A stretch of DNA of 64,000 nucleotides from Chamaecyparis obtusa. Its lineage: Eukaryota; Streptophyta; Pinopsida; Cupressales; Cupressaceae. Below, piece after piece: positions 45,387 to 56,832 of the stretch. The notes under the pieces were generated by a model that had not been told where the DNA came from, searched no databases, and saw nothing but the letters and a program-made list of their open reading frames with translations. The position numbers and the translations under genes were made by a program. The stretch's first letter is position 1; each line of letters opens with the position of its first letter. The stretch is taken from NCBI GenBank assembly GCA_027943335.1, contig BSBK01001536.1:744001-808000 (forward strand), given 5' to 3'.

Positions 45387-46441
45387 CTAAACTGATGTCA
45401 ATTCTTTTCTTATGGCCTCCTTCCTTTCAACTTCACCATCATTTTCATTCTCTCCTTCCTGTATGTACACACTGCTTATCCTTGGACCAGGGGCTTGAAG
45501 CAATGAATTTACAAGAGCAATGGAATCAATTATGTGTGACTCTAAAAGCCATCGCCGAAATTGAGTCTTATTGCATATTATGCGCCCCTTGCTCCATCCT
45601 ACATAGCTGAATGGTGATTTTATGTCCTGAAGAAATGAAAAGACTGCCTTTGCAACAGGAAACTGCTTTGCTTTATTATCTTGTTCTAGTTCACCTCTTC
45701 TGAAACGAAAGTAAATAGAATTTAGGGGAACTGTAATTAAAGGATAGACAAAAAAAAGAGCACAAAGCCACAGCCTAACAAAAGCAGTAGGCTATAACAA
45801 ATCTTACACGGTGATTATGCTGGCAAGCTGAGAAATATTCTCTCCATCGATAGCCAATCTTTGGGTATCAATTAGCCAAATTGAGACAGATGTCAATGCA
45901 GCACCAACAGACATTCTGAACAAAGAGACAAAAGGAGAGGATCCTATTAATATAAACATGAAAGATGACAACCACCCTTTATAATAGGGAAATTGCTAAA
46001 TCATGGTATTTAAAATAAAAATCATGCAAAAAGATGAAAAGCCAACTTGTAATTAAAGTTGAACAGGGCAAATGGAACAAAGACAAACGTGTTCCCATAA
46101 AACACAAGAAATAGTGAACAACCAACCTGTGCACATCCACTGAAGATACCAACTTGGTCTTGCGAAATACTTCTGTGAAAACTTTGCGCTTTCTTGCTTC
46201 TTCAAGTACTTTAGCAGCTTTAGCTTTTTGACCCAACCACCACAATGCATCCAAGACTGCATTGTAGAACACCATGCCTACTCCAAGACCTTCTGTTTTC
46301 AAAGTATCAAAAACATATTCAACCATTTGCCAGTTTGACTCATCATCATAATCACCCTTGATCATTTTCCCGATCACTCTTAGGGCATTTGGTGCCCTAG
46401 GTGTCTGCATTTCTTCCAGTAATTCAAAAGCATCATCCAAT
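45387..46441 (-). CDS. PTAC2: Last three exons of a PTAC2-type plastid PPR-SMR protein
   Basis: Minus-strand exons 46127-46441, 45808-45915 and 45387-45699 join in phase with GT/AG borders (CACAG/GTTGG, TTCAG/AATGT, CCGT/GTAAG, TTTCAG/AAGAG). The encoded end matches PTAC2 (Arabidopsis At1g74850), a component of the plastid transcriptionally active chromosome needed for plastid-encoded polymerase function. Landmarks are LDDAFELLEEM, VIGKMIKGDYDDESNWQMVE, FYNAVLDALWWLGQKAKAA, SVDVHR then MSVGAALTSVSIWL, and GWSKGRIICNKTQFRR. The first is the end of the PPR array and the rest is the SMR domain. The stop is TAG at 45387-45389. No in-frame stop or shift is seen in these exons, so the gene may be live. 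The next exon upstream, on the higher-coordinate side, is not recognisable in the window. Confidence 0.88.
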
Positions 46442-47643
46442 CTGAACATCACACAAAAGAGTTTTATACCAGAAGCAAGAACAAATCACTGCCTGACGTC
46501 TAGCATTGGTATATCAATTTCTAATTTATGAACCAAACTCGAGCATAAACTTACAGGATCATTTAGTTGGAAACATATTGCAGAAAAATAAGTAACAATT
46601 TATTACATAAGCAAGCACAAGAAGACTTTCAAGGATTAGTCATTAAATAGTGACTGAAGGATGCATCAAGATCAGTCAAATACAGCATTCACATTTAGTA
46701 CTTGCAAATACACCAGAGAAAGAATTTTTTTTATTATTTTAAAACCAGCAATCCTTTTTTTAAATAAAAGATAAACTGTATCAAATAAAGACAGCATTAC
46801 GAAAAACCCAAAGGTAAAACCTCAGAAGAACCTCTGGGTAAAGTACATAATATTCATACAAAATACAATAAGAGCCAATATAACAAAGAAAACTAGAGGG
46901 ATGCTTATCTATATACTTCACACAGTTTTTCGTTTCCCTTTCATGAGAGCTGCGAGCATAGAAATGGTGTACTTTCTAAAGAGTGGATGCAAATATAGGA
47001 AGACTGGTGTTAGGTGGATGAATGTGTAGAGGCCAAAGTGTTTCTTCCTTCCCTTTGTGGGTGTTGAAGGCCCTTTTTCATGCAATTTGATGTTTGTTCT
47101 TATGAATGACATACTATTTGCCTTCTTGCCTTACCAGTTGTGATACATTGCCTTAGCCTTCAGTTATGTTTGAAAGAAGATTCGATAGCTTTGCCTTGGA
47201 ATATGTAAACACTCAACTTGCTTTTTGAGGCAATCAAGATGGCAAATCAATTATTTCTGAGATACAGAACATTTATTGGTTAAATGCATGTTCATACATT
47301 TATTTTGCATTTCCCAGTCATCTCCACTTTGTCTCCGTTGCATAGATGAGGCCCGGTAAACAATCATTGGTTATTTCTAAAGAAATCTAGATTAGTGAGT
47401 CCTTGCTTTGAAGCATGTTGGCATCAAGGAGAGTGAGATCTTGAGGAAGGTGGTTGTAGACCACTTGGGAATAGTATTTTTAGAATTTTTGGAGTTATTT
47501 GATGTGATACTGAATAGGATACACCTTTCAAATTGACTGATTCTGATTGAATTTGCAAGCCTTCACATTTGGTTTGTATCCATTTTTTGATCCCCTTCTA
47601 TTTCCAGCATACTGGTTTGAGTTTTTGACAGTTGCATAATAAC
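46442..47643 (-). other. Intron sequence upstream of the PTAC2-type exons
   Basis: Begins with the 3' splice site TGATGTTCAG at 46442-46451 on the minus strand. AT-rich, no conserved coding. A 64-codon minus-strand frame at 46918-47112 is not recognised; it may be part of the LINE 3' region that continues beyond the MITE. Confidence 0.5.
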
Positions 47644-48259
47644 CTAGATTGCATGGGTACGTGTACCCACACCCCTAGGATGCGTACCGGGTACTGGTAC
47701 ACATACCCACGTATCAGGTACTCAGTGGGTACTTGGCAGAGCGCATCATAGCTAACGAACTTGATTAAGATTTCTGATTTTTGTTTCAGTTTTTTGTTTG
47801 CCTATCAGCTTATCAGCTTGCTGTTTATCAAGCTTAATTCAATATGTAATCAGTTTGAAACTTTGATGCAATACTGATTAATAGTAAACTTTATTACTAT
47901 TCAAGTCAGAAGTTTATCATTTGCAATATGCTATTTTTATATGATTTATGATCTTGTTCATGTTTAAAGTTTGTTTTCTCTGATATGCATCTAAACATTT
48001 AGCATATATATTATTACAAACATATTGCAAATCTGAAACTGAAAACAATACATTACACCTGCAAACTTTATCACTGTTCTTGGTTTGAAAACTCAATGTC
48101 ATGACTCATATTTTCAGACTTTCTATAAAATATTAATTTATATTAAATTAAAAAATTGACGTACCCAAGTACCCCCGTCCCTTATTTTGAAAAATAGTCA
48201 TACCCATACCCATACCCATACCCAAAGTACCCAAGTACCCCTATCCCCATGCAACCTTG
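47644..48259. mobile_element. hAT-type MITE with TACCCA-rich subterminal arrays
   Basis: 616 bp, flanked by the 8-bp duplication ATAATAAC (47636-47643 and 48260-48267). Ends are CTAGATTGCATGGG and, on the other strand, CAAGGTTGCATGGGG. Both ends carry runs of GGGTAC or TACCCA; at the right, CATACC occurs four times in a row within CCCATACC units. The middle is AT-rich and noncoding. The 8-bp duplication fits hAT. Confidence 0.85.
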
Positions 48260-48267
48260 ATAATAAC

Positions 48268-50444
48268 CCAATTCCCACTTTCATTGCATGGAAGCCCTGT
48301 TGTATTACAAATTTGAATACCCAAAAGTTTCCTGATGGAAAGGAAAAGCATGAGGCTCTGAAAGCTCCTCCGATTTATAATTGATCAGGATTAGTTTTCC
48401 AGACCTGTCAAATTTGACTTTCATCCAACTCTCGGGAGGTGGAGTTCATTGCGTTTTGGGTTGACTGAAAAAAATTGCATTTATACACATGCAGAATTTG
48501 CCAAATTTTTCCCATTATGTGATCCTGGATTTTGGGAGAACAGAATCTGTCAAGGGATGCAAGTAAATCCAGCTTCTATTTTTGAATTAACTAATGAACA
48601 TGTTTGCTTACAAGAAAAGTTCATATATGTTGGGTGAAAGAGTATAGGATAATCATTCTGAAGCCACTTGTAGCAAATTGATGGACCAATTCATCGTGTC
48701 TTATCAATTGATCTGATATTAGGAGTCTTCCATGCAGATCTTAAGTGATTCCAATGAGTATTATATGTGCTTCCCTGTCAATTGAGGAAGGCATGAGCTG
48801 ATGATACAGTGCAATATGCCAGTGATGTGTCACTTCATCTTATTTTATCCAAAATAGAAGAGATATGAATTAACTTCAAGCCTAAAATATTCTTGAGATT
48901 TTGTATCTGGGTTAGGTATTGTTTTCCTTGCACTTCAATTGATTCCATGTTCCATTGATGCTGTTCAATCTCTATATATTGTGTGCACTTATCCACTATG
49001 ACTATCCCATTTGATTGAAGCACTTCTTTGAGTTCTTTAAATTCTTTTATGTCAAGAGGAGGTTGGCGGTTTCAATTGCTTTCCCAAAACAAGTCAATTT
49101 TTCCATTTCGTATTTTCTTTGCTTCATGTTTTTGATGTGTTTGGCTATGGTGGAGATACCACCTTTCCAACTTATGTTTGTTTGTTAGTTTGCATTTGCA
49201 CTGAAGTATCTATGTTTGAAAATCTGAACCCAAGATATTTGAAGGCTAGAGTGAAGGCACCAGAGAAGCCTCTTAGCAAGGCTTGGTTGAAGTAGTTCAA
49301 ATCCTAGATATTTAAGCCTCTTTTTCAAGATTTTGTGACAACATTTCAAGCTTATAGATTCCAAAAGGTTGTAGCAGTACATACAGGAACTTTCTTTGAA
49401 TATTCTTGATATACTAAAAAAATTTGAAAGAAGATGGAGAATCATTATATAGATTGAGACAGATTGAAGTTCAGCGCATCTTTGACTCTTTATACAAAAC
49501 CTAGCCACCTATTAACCCATTTGTATAATTTTCTTGATAACTTCTCTTGACGTTCTCCCAGAGTCATTCTGTATTTACAATGGACAGAAAAGCCAAGATA
49601 GGTTATAGGTACTTTTCTTCCCTCAATCCAAGGATGTTCTATATTTATTTTCTTCTTCTTAGCTGAATGTATCTGAAGATTAAGGTAGAATTGAACCGAT
49701 CTATTTGATGTCTAATGTTGTTGAAATTTTTCACAATTAGACTTGAAGATAGAATTGTGTCATCTGCAATTCGGTAACCTATATCTTTGTCCTCCAATGA
49801 TCAGTAGCCCATTAATTTTACCTTTCCCCTTTTCTCCTTCAAGAGGCATTAGACGGTTTTTGCTCATTATAATAAACTATAAACTATAAAGATATAAGGT
49901 AGGTGGGTCTCCTTTTATTGGACCTCAAAAAGATATGAACCTATTGCCTGGGAGCCCATTTATTGAGATTCTGAAGATGGGAGTTGAGAAACAGTTCTGT
50001 ATCCATTCAATGACTTTGTCACTGAAACCATACGCTTTCAGTTTTTTGTATACTAGAGACACACTGCACCAGCTAAGGCCAATGACATCCAATTCCATGA
50101 ATAGACATGAACTTTCTTGAGTTTTGGCTGAGTGCTTCTGTTGGACAGTAATAAAAATACATTGTCCACTATTTGTCTGCCTAGGACAAATGTTCATTGA
50201 TTTTTAAATTAATTTTAAAAAGTTTTCAGTGGAATATGAGCTTGGCAATAATTTTGTATAACATATTGCAAAGTGATATTGGAGGAAACTAATCCAAGGA
50301 AGGAAGCTGCTTTTGTTGTTTTTACATTTTGGTACTAAAACCAGATTTGTGGCATTCATCTTCGTCAGAATTCAAAAGTTTCTCCAAGATTCCTCTACTA
50401 TTTTTAATTTCTTCCTTGATGACATCCTAGAAAGTCTGGTGGAA
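48268..50444 (-). pseudogene. Decayed LINE (non-LTR) reverse transcriptase region
   Basis: Minus-strand frames starting at 50444 show FHQTF-DVIKEEIKNS, then FPPISLCNMLYKIIAKLI, AYGFSDKVIEWIQNCFSTP, the RGPIKGDPPT counterpart of the GxRQGDPLSP block, and further on WIEGRKVPITYLGF. These are the ordered blocks of plant L1-type reverse transcriptase. An RT thumb and zinc-finger-like tail are expected to about 48400 but are too decayed to confirm. Frameshifts and stops are frequent. The 5' part is missing because an LTR element inserted at 50445, right where a GPDGF block would be. It lies in the same orientation as the PTAC2-type gene. Confidence 0.8.
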
Positions 50445-52646
50445 CGTAATGTCCCCATCCAGTCGGCAACAACGATTTCATGATCATTTAGCAAGTACTG
50501 TTTGATAAGACAAAGCATTGATCTTATTGAAACAAATTAAAGATTTGTCATCCTCGTAAAGCAGTGATTAAGTGGTGCAAAAGTAATTACTGAAGTCAGC
50601 GAATAAGAAGGGAGTGATAACATTGATAAAGGAAGTGATGTTAATATAATAGGAATCGCAATCTTGTTAAAAGAAATACAAGCAGCGACTATATAAAGTC
50701 GTTTTTGACAAGCAATAGATAACAGACAAACAGCGATGATAAAGTTTATATCTGCATGGAGTTTAATATTTCATTGACAATCCCATCGCGGAAACTATTA
50801 GTTGGTTGAAACTTTAAACATATTGAATATTCACATCTGTGGAAGAGCATCCATATCTTAGTATTAGTCAGTATTGACTAATGTTGTGCAAATCATATTT
50901 GAAAGAGATTTCAGCATTTAGCATGAACGAATCTAAGTATGGGTTGTTTCTGTTGATAAATGGATGCCTGCGCATGGAGGATTCTGCCTTCCGTTTATGG
51001 CTATTTAGGATCGATTGGAAGCACAATACAATTCTTAGTATCGTTGTCTACATAAAGAATAATCAAATCGAATTCAAAGAATATTAAGTCACTGGAAATA
51101 GGTAATCATAAGGAGCGATAATTAACAGCAAAACATGGGGTGACCATACTAGTCAAACCAGCATTTCATTAAAATGGTTAATATGTTTACATCAATAAAC
51201 AATAAAGGTGGCTTGTTTGATATACCAAGAGGTGCAAATTATTATAACAAGGCAAGTCTCTTACTTCTACCCAAAAGCCACAATTATGAAGTAATGAGAT
51301 TATGTTAGATGAACTATTAAGGAAAGACACAACTCTTCATTGATGATTGAAGAGTCGCAACTCTTAATGGAAGGGCATGTGTTAAATATGTTAAATAATT
51401 TGAGATCAAAGTATAAGATATAAACTGGATATATGTAGTAGATTTCAATTGCCTTGGTTATTGATTGAATCTACATATTTGAATATCTATATATATTGAA
51501 CTAGCAAGTGTGAATAGGAAGTGACGTGACTGTTCACATTTGAAATGGCATGTTTGTTCACAATGAAATGATGCGACAGTTCATAACAATTATCAGATTG
51601 TATTAATGCAAATCACATTAGTTATTTTAATATATATAGTCACTTATCGTGACTGTCCAAATAATACTCACTGGTAGTTTCGTATCATTTCATTATGATA
51701 ATAACATAGTATTGTTACATACATATTGTTTCATACGTATCGTTCCATAATAATGATGTTGTTACATATTGTTTCATACGTATCATTTCACATAAACAAT
51801 GCTGCAGTAAACACGATAGTTAATACTGTCAATGTAGAGAATAATACGGATGACTGATATCAGTTAGGTTGATAGTAATACATGCTTCCATTAAACCGAT
51901 ACCTATCGGTATTTGATGTTTATAATGCAGTGTTCATAAACCGATATAATCGGTATTAAATAAATCATATCAAATGTTATTAGTAAGGTTGAACATTAAT
52001 TATGTCTATTTACTCTAATATTATAAGTACGTATATTAATATAATAATAATGTCCATCATTATATATATTAATGTATTGCATATAATATTATGATCATTT
52101 TATCTGATTGAAGCTATAAACATCAACAAAATATATAATGCAGATCTAAATCAATTGAGGGCATCATTGACTATTTCTTATTATCTATTCATCTTTAATG
52201 GATCGCTCAAGTGAGCATCCACATTTGGCAGAACAGGTTGCATATAATTAAGGAAAGTAATCAGGAGGGGCACCACCACCTTGCATATTTCTAAAGACAA
52301 ATCAGACAGAAAATTACCTTATCGCTATAAGTGATATAGAAGACCATTGCGTACTTATAGAGTATAAATCAGAAACAGCAAGATATATCATCACTATAAG
52401 CAATTGAAGGGAAAGACTAGCATATTCCTTAGTGCCATATCAGAGACAACTATCAGCAACATTAAGAAGACTTGTAGTATATCTTATATTGATCTATCAG
52501 AAACAGCTACTAGCAGTTGGAAGGAGACTTATTACACGATTCATATTTTTATATCGAATCCAAATAACAGAAGTGCGGATCAGAATATAACAGAGATCAT
52601 CTTTGCATAAATCTCATCGATATATATCAGAGAGAGCAGTGATACT

Positions 52647-53960
52647 CTATGTTTCACGGCATTTCAGGGACGGGGATGGGGGGATGGCAGGGGACACGTT
52701 TCCGGGACATTTCCTAGAGGGCCAAAAATAGGGGACGGCAGTATACAAATTTTATATATATATAAATTTTTCAAAATACATTAAGATATTCACATTATAA
52801 ATAGAGAGAGGGGAAGAGAGAGGTGTCAATAATTGATAACAAGACAATATGCAAATAAATAACAGATTCACAAGTTACAAACAATAGTATAACAACATAA
52901 ATGATAATAGCAGCAGTATAAATCAGTATAACAGCATTATAACAATAGTCTCAAACATCAGGGGGTCACCTTGTGGTGTAGTGGTGACTTGGTTGCACTG
53001 TTAATGGTGCAACCAAGCTTCAAATCCCTGCCTGGCCCAATAACAAGTGTTAATGCTAGTTTGGGCCCATCTTGGTAGCCATACAGGTAGTTGTTGGTGG
53101 GGATGACATTGGTGGTTGTGCTAGAGATTGTATGTGGCAGGAAGGACGATTTCCCCATGCTGATTAAAGGAGGAGGAGGTGTTAATGCCTCAATTTGTTC
53201 TCAAGGATGGGGTCCCCCATTGTGACCCCACCAAAGCTCTGGTCAAAAGCAACTATCACCGATAAAAAAAAAAAAGTCTCAAACATCAATCATTCAAAAC
53301 CATAGTCTATCAATATAAATATCCAAATCAAAATGTCTCAAACATGTATCCAGAAGTCTCAAACATCAATATATTTTTATTTAATATATAATTTTTTTAA
53401 CATATTTTTATTTAATACATAAAACTTAATAGGTTTATTATGATGAATATTAAAAAAAATAAACTAAATATTAGATTTATAATTTTAATATATTTTAATA
53501 TTTATTATTTAATATATAGAATTTCATATATTTATTTTTATTTAAATTAAAATTTTAAACATATTTAATCACAAATTTTATTGCCGAAATTTTTGCCATG
53601 TCGAACTTCATTTGAATTTTATCTTTCATGGACACAAATCCGAACTTTGTGGGTCCCCACATTGCTGCTTTGGCAAAAAGAATTTTTAAAAAAAGTGTTT
53701 TTTACTGTTTTTTAATGCCAAGAATCATCTGAATGTGTAGGGGACACTTTCATTTCAGGGACGGATACGGATCGTTTCAGGAGTCCCCTAGGCAATTTGG
53801 GAACGGGTAGCCATCCCCAAATGTCAAGGGATGTTTCCTACAGTTTTTTGAAATTGGGGACCGCTGAGGGACGTTTCCTTTTCATTCAACTGTCCCCAAA
53901 ACGTTTTGGGGATGGGGATGAGTCCCCTGGGGACAAGAAACATGTCCCCATGTAACATAG
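52647..53960. mobile_element. hAT-type nonautonomous element with GGGGAC-rich ends
   Basis: 1314 bp, flanked by the 8-bp duplication GTGATACT (52639-52646 and 53961-53968). The ends are CTATGTTTCA and, reversed, CTATGTTACATGGGG. Both subterminal regions are dense in GGGGATGGGG, GGGACG and their complements. The interior is AT-rich, and a SINE sits in it. No transposase. Same style as the 616-bp element at 47644 (8-bp duplication, short motif arrays at the ends) but a different motif. Confidence 0.88.
52961..53275 (+). mobile_element. tRNA-derived SINE
   Basis: The head has an RNA polymerase III box A, TGGTGTAGTGG (52974-52984), and a box B, GCTTCAAATCC (53017-53027), 32 bases apart, one base off the consensus. 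The body is 250 bases and the tail is GATAAAAAAAAAAAA. Flanking duplication is AGTCTCAAACATCA at 52947-52960, matched by GTCTCAAACATCA at 53276-53288. The minus-strand 66-codon frame inside it is incidental. Confidence 0.92.
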
Positions 53961-54206
53961 GTGATACTCTATCCTATTTGAAATATATTCATTATATCAT
54001 ATAGCATCATATTATAAGTGGTATCAACTGAATATCCTAAGGATTAGCATTTATAAAGTAAATCATAATCTCTCATTCTTACATTAAGTGGTATCAATTT
54101 TTGTAAAAGATTTTTAGAGTCTTGTTTGGAAAGAAGCCTCTTGCAATTGATTTTGTGAGTTAGTAGTCCCTAATTCCTAAGAATTAACATAAGGGGACAT
54201 TACAAG

Positions 54207-54218
54207 TGGTATCAAAGC
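54207..54218 (+). promoter_or_regulatory. Primer binding site of the outer element
   Basis: TGGTATCAAAGC, two bases after the LTR end, one change from the initiator tRNA-Met site TGGTATCAGAGC. Confidence 0.75.
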
Positions 54219-54360
54219 TAATGAACCTGCCAGACTATGGGAAAACCTTTCAAGAAGAGCAAAAGATGAGGAGAAATCTAGGGTTGGTACAAACTCGATG
54301 ATAAAATGAATCCAACCATGGAACAATATAGGAACAATCGAAGAGAGACTAGCTCAACAA

Positions 54361-55020
54361 ATGTTGAGCAGGCTAACACAAATAAACAATAATGGCAACA
54401 AAGAAGGCAATAGAGATCAATCCATCAACTTTCAAACTCCAGCTAGACATATGTCTACAAGTTCAAGGCCAACAGTAATGAGGTACCCATCTAAAGAACT
54501 CCAAGTAGGCAATGAACTCACAATTGATCTACAAGATCATTTTCGACAATATTGGATTAAAGGAGGATTGCAACATGATATGTCTCTATGAGACTACATA
54601 GATTTGAGTATGAAGTACTTACCTAAAGGTCATAGAAATCATCACCTAAACATAAGGACAAAAAGTGGAAAGCATGAACATTTAAATGAACAAAGGGTGA
54701 AGGATTGTAATCCAAAAATTGCTTCAGGAGTTTCACACATACACCCCTCACAACAAATGTCATTAGAAGCACCAAAGGAAGAAAGTGTAAAGGGTTTGAC
54801 AACTGCCAACTATAAAGCATTACAAAAGGTAAATTCAATTAAAAATCATCAAGTATTACAAGAAGCAAGCATACAAGGAGAGGGAATAGTTTTTGACACC
54901 TCTAAAGTGATAGAAGTAGTTGATTATTCATATGTCTCTTCTATCACAAATAAAGGGAGTACATGGATCATAGAGATTATGACATTAGTCTTACACAATC
55001 TCAAGGATCATGCATTGTAG
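54361..55020 (+). pseudogene. ORF in the interior of the outer element, unrecognised
   Basis: 76 codons (54361-54591) and 138 codons (54604-55020) are in the same frame, separated by one TGA at 54589-54591 and a few codons. The product would be hydrophilic, rich in Asn, Gln, Ser and Lys, with HFRQYWIKGG the only ordered-looking stretch. It sits where gag would be. No zinc knuckle seen. After 55020 the frame is broken; the 6.36-kb insertion follows at 55211. Confidence 0.4.
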
Positions 55021-55210
55021 ATGACATAGTATCTAGCACATGGCAATCCCTAACAAACCAATGATCAAGGATGATAAGAGTAACCTTTCTAATAATAGTG
55101 AATCAGAAGTTACATCGTGTGTCCGATCTGATCTCCTTAAGAAAGATAAACAAAAATATGTGATCTTATAAGGTAAGATACCAAAGATAAACAAGGATAG
55201 ATCCATAGCT

Positions 55211-56736
55211 TGTAATGTCCCCGTTTTTAGGCATATGGGATTAGCTTATTTTTATGACCTTCGTAGGCTAATCAGGATGTTGGAGAGGGTCGTGTGGCAG
55301 AGCCAGTGGTCAGTTTCCACTCTAGAGGTCTGTCATGTCAGGGTTGCTCTTCGTTTGAGTCAGATTAACAGACTTACTATTTATAGTAAGTGCTTATTTT
55401 GGGTGATCGTCATGATTGTTATTTTTAGCAGAGCGCCTGGGCATTGGTATCAGTGGAGTTATGGATTCATTTGCAGAGTTCTCAATTTGAGGGGCTTACT
55501 ATTTTTAGTAAGTCTCTTTTGGGTGGTTGCTATTTTTAGCAGTGCAGTGGAGGCACATGGTGTTAGGCATCATCAGCATATAATAGAGTCTATTTTATGG
55601 AGCTTCATATTATAAGTTGTTTATTAAGTTTATCTTAATAAATGACTTTATCATTTGTGTTATAATTTGAAGGTGTGTTGAAGAAGCCTTTTAAGTGAAA
55701 AGTGTCTTCATGAAGCTTCTAGCTTGGGAGTTATTCATTATTAATTCAAAGTTATTAAATAAAGGCTTCTAATTTGAAAGTGTGTGCGAGAAGCTTCTTA
55801 AGTGAAAAGTGTATTGAAGAAGCCACACTTATTTTATTATAAAAAAGAGACTATGGAGAAATTATTCATTATTGACTTTGTTTTTTATCATTCGGAGAAA
55901 TAGTTGAGAAGTTCTTTAGCTAGGGTTTGAGGACTGATTCCTCCCCTTTTTTGCACTTTGAATCACTGAATTTTAATGGTGAATTGTGCTCTGATTCTGA
56001 GAAATTAATTCTGATTTTATGGCTGCAAATTTTGTGCTGTTGTAAACCAAATTTGATGAGAAATGAGCATTCAAAATTCAGTTTGAAACATACTTATGTT
56101 GGTGTGAAATTATCTTGAGGTTCACGTGATTAATAAGGAGGCTGTTGTATCTCCTCATTGGCTGCATTTAACTTCAGGAGGCCACGATAATTTACTAGGT
56201 GGCTGTGTTTTATATTTTAGCGGCTGCGATTTAATTTATGGAAGCTGTGAATTAATTTAAGGAGGCTGCGGTTTAAGGTTTTTAGTGGATTGTGTGACAC
56301 TTCTTTGGAGTTGTGATTCATCTCAAGGCAGCCACGTTTGGTGTTTAAAGGTGCTAATTTATATTTAAAATATATGTATGGTTTCTTGTATATTTCTAAA
56401 CATTTCTTTGGTGAAAGAATTGTAAGGATGCATGCCAAGTGTTTGTAGAAATGTCTATTGACTGTAGATGCACATTTTACATGAAGAAATCTTATGTATG
56501 CATTCAAATGGTCAAAAGGAATTGCATTTGTATTTCAATTTTTTGCCTGGATCTCTTGATAATCATTTACTAGCATTTAAACTTCTTTTGAAACCACTCC
56601 AAGCAAGCAAATACAGTCTGAAAATAAAAGATAGCATGATAAAGGTTGCATGCAAAGTGTTTGATGAAATGTCAAACATATTAAAAATGAAGCAATTTGG
56701 TGTTTGTTAAAGTTAGAACTAGCAGGGGTTCTTACA
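55211..56736 (+). repeat. 5' LTR of the single-ORF element
   Basis: Contains two short hairpins, CTTACTATTTATAGTAAG near 55373 and CTTACTATTTTTAGTAAG near 55496, and a repeated TTGCTATTTTTAGCAG-like phrase. The region also has several similar GGAGGCTGYG strings near 56140-56270. No TATA box was called. Confidence 0.93.
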
Positions 56737-56737
56737 G

Positions 56738-56751
56738 TGGTATCAGAGCGG
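56738..56751 (+). promoter_or_regulatory. Primer binding site for initiator tRNA-Met
   Basis: TGGTATCAGAGCGG, one base after the 5' LTR end. Perfect over the 12-base core. Confidence 0.92.
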
Positions 56752-56832
56752 TTTCTTACCATCCTGTTTGGGTGAAAATTATTGAGCTCACACATTTGTT
56801 TGGAGTGACCAGCACTCTAGCTAATTTCAGTC

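Larger units (their letters stand above)
50445..54204 (+). mobile_element. LTR of an outer retrotransposon inserted in the LINE
   Basis: Starts CGTAATGTCCCC (TG decayed to CG) and ends GGGGACATTACA at 54204, giving a 12-bp terminal inverted repeat with one mismatch. A TGGTATCAAAGC primer site follows at 54207. Without the nested 1.3-kb insertion the LTR is about 2.44 kb. It holds AT-rich sequence with repeated ATACGTATCGTTYCA and CCGATAT phrases (51660-51960) but no conserved coding sequence. The 68-codon frames at 50881-51087 and 52404-52610 are not recognised. Confidence 0.7.

Noticed and set aside
46918..47112. 64-codon minus-strand frame as an upstream PTAC2 exon
   Set aside because: The sequence does not resemble PPR repeats, and no matching splice sites were found at its ends.
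52974..53027. A functional tRNA gene
   Set aside because: The A and B boxes belong to the SINE head; the rest does not fold as a complete tRNA and is followed by SINE body and A tail.
52958..53158. 66-codon minus-strand frame
   Set aside because: It lies wholly within the tRNA-derived SINE.
55446..55460. Primer-site-like TGGTATCAGTGGAG inside the LTR
   Set aside because: It resembles the initiator tRNA-Met site only over eight bases, lies in the middle of the LTR, and the real site is at 56738.
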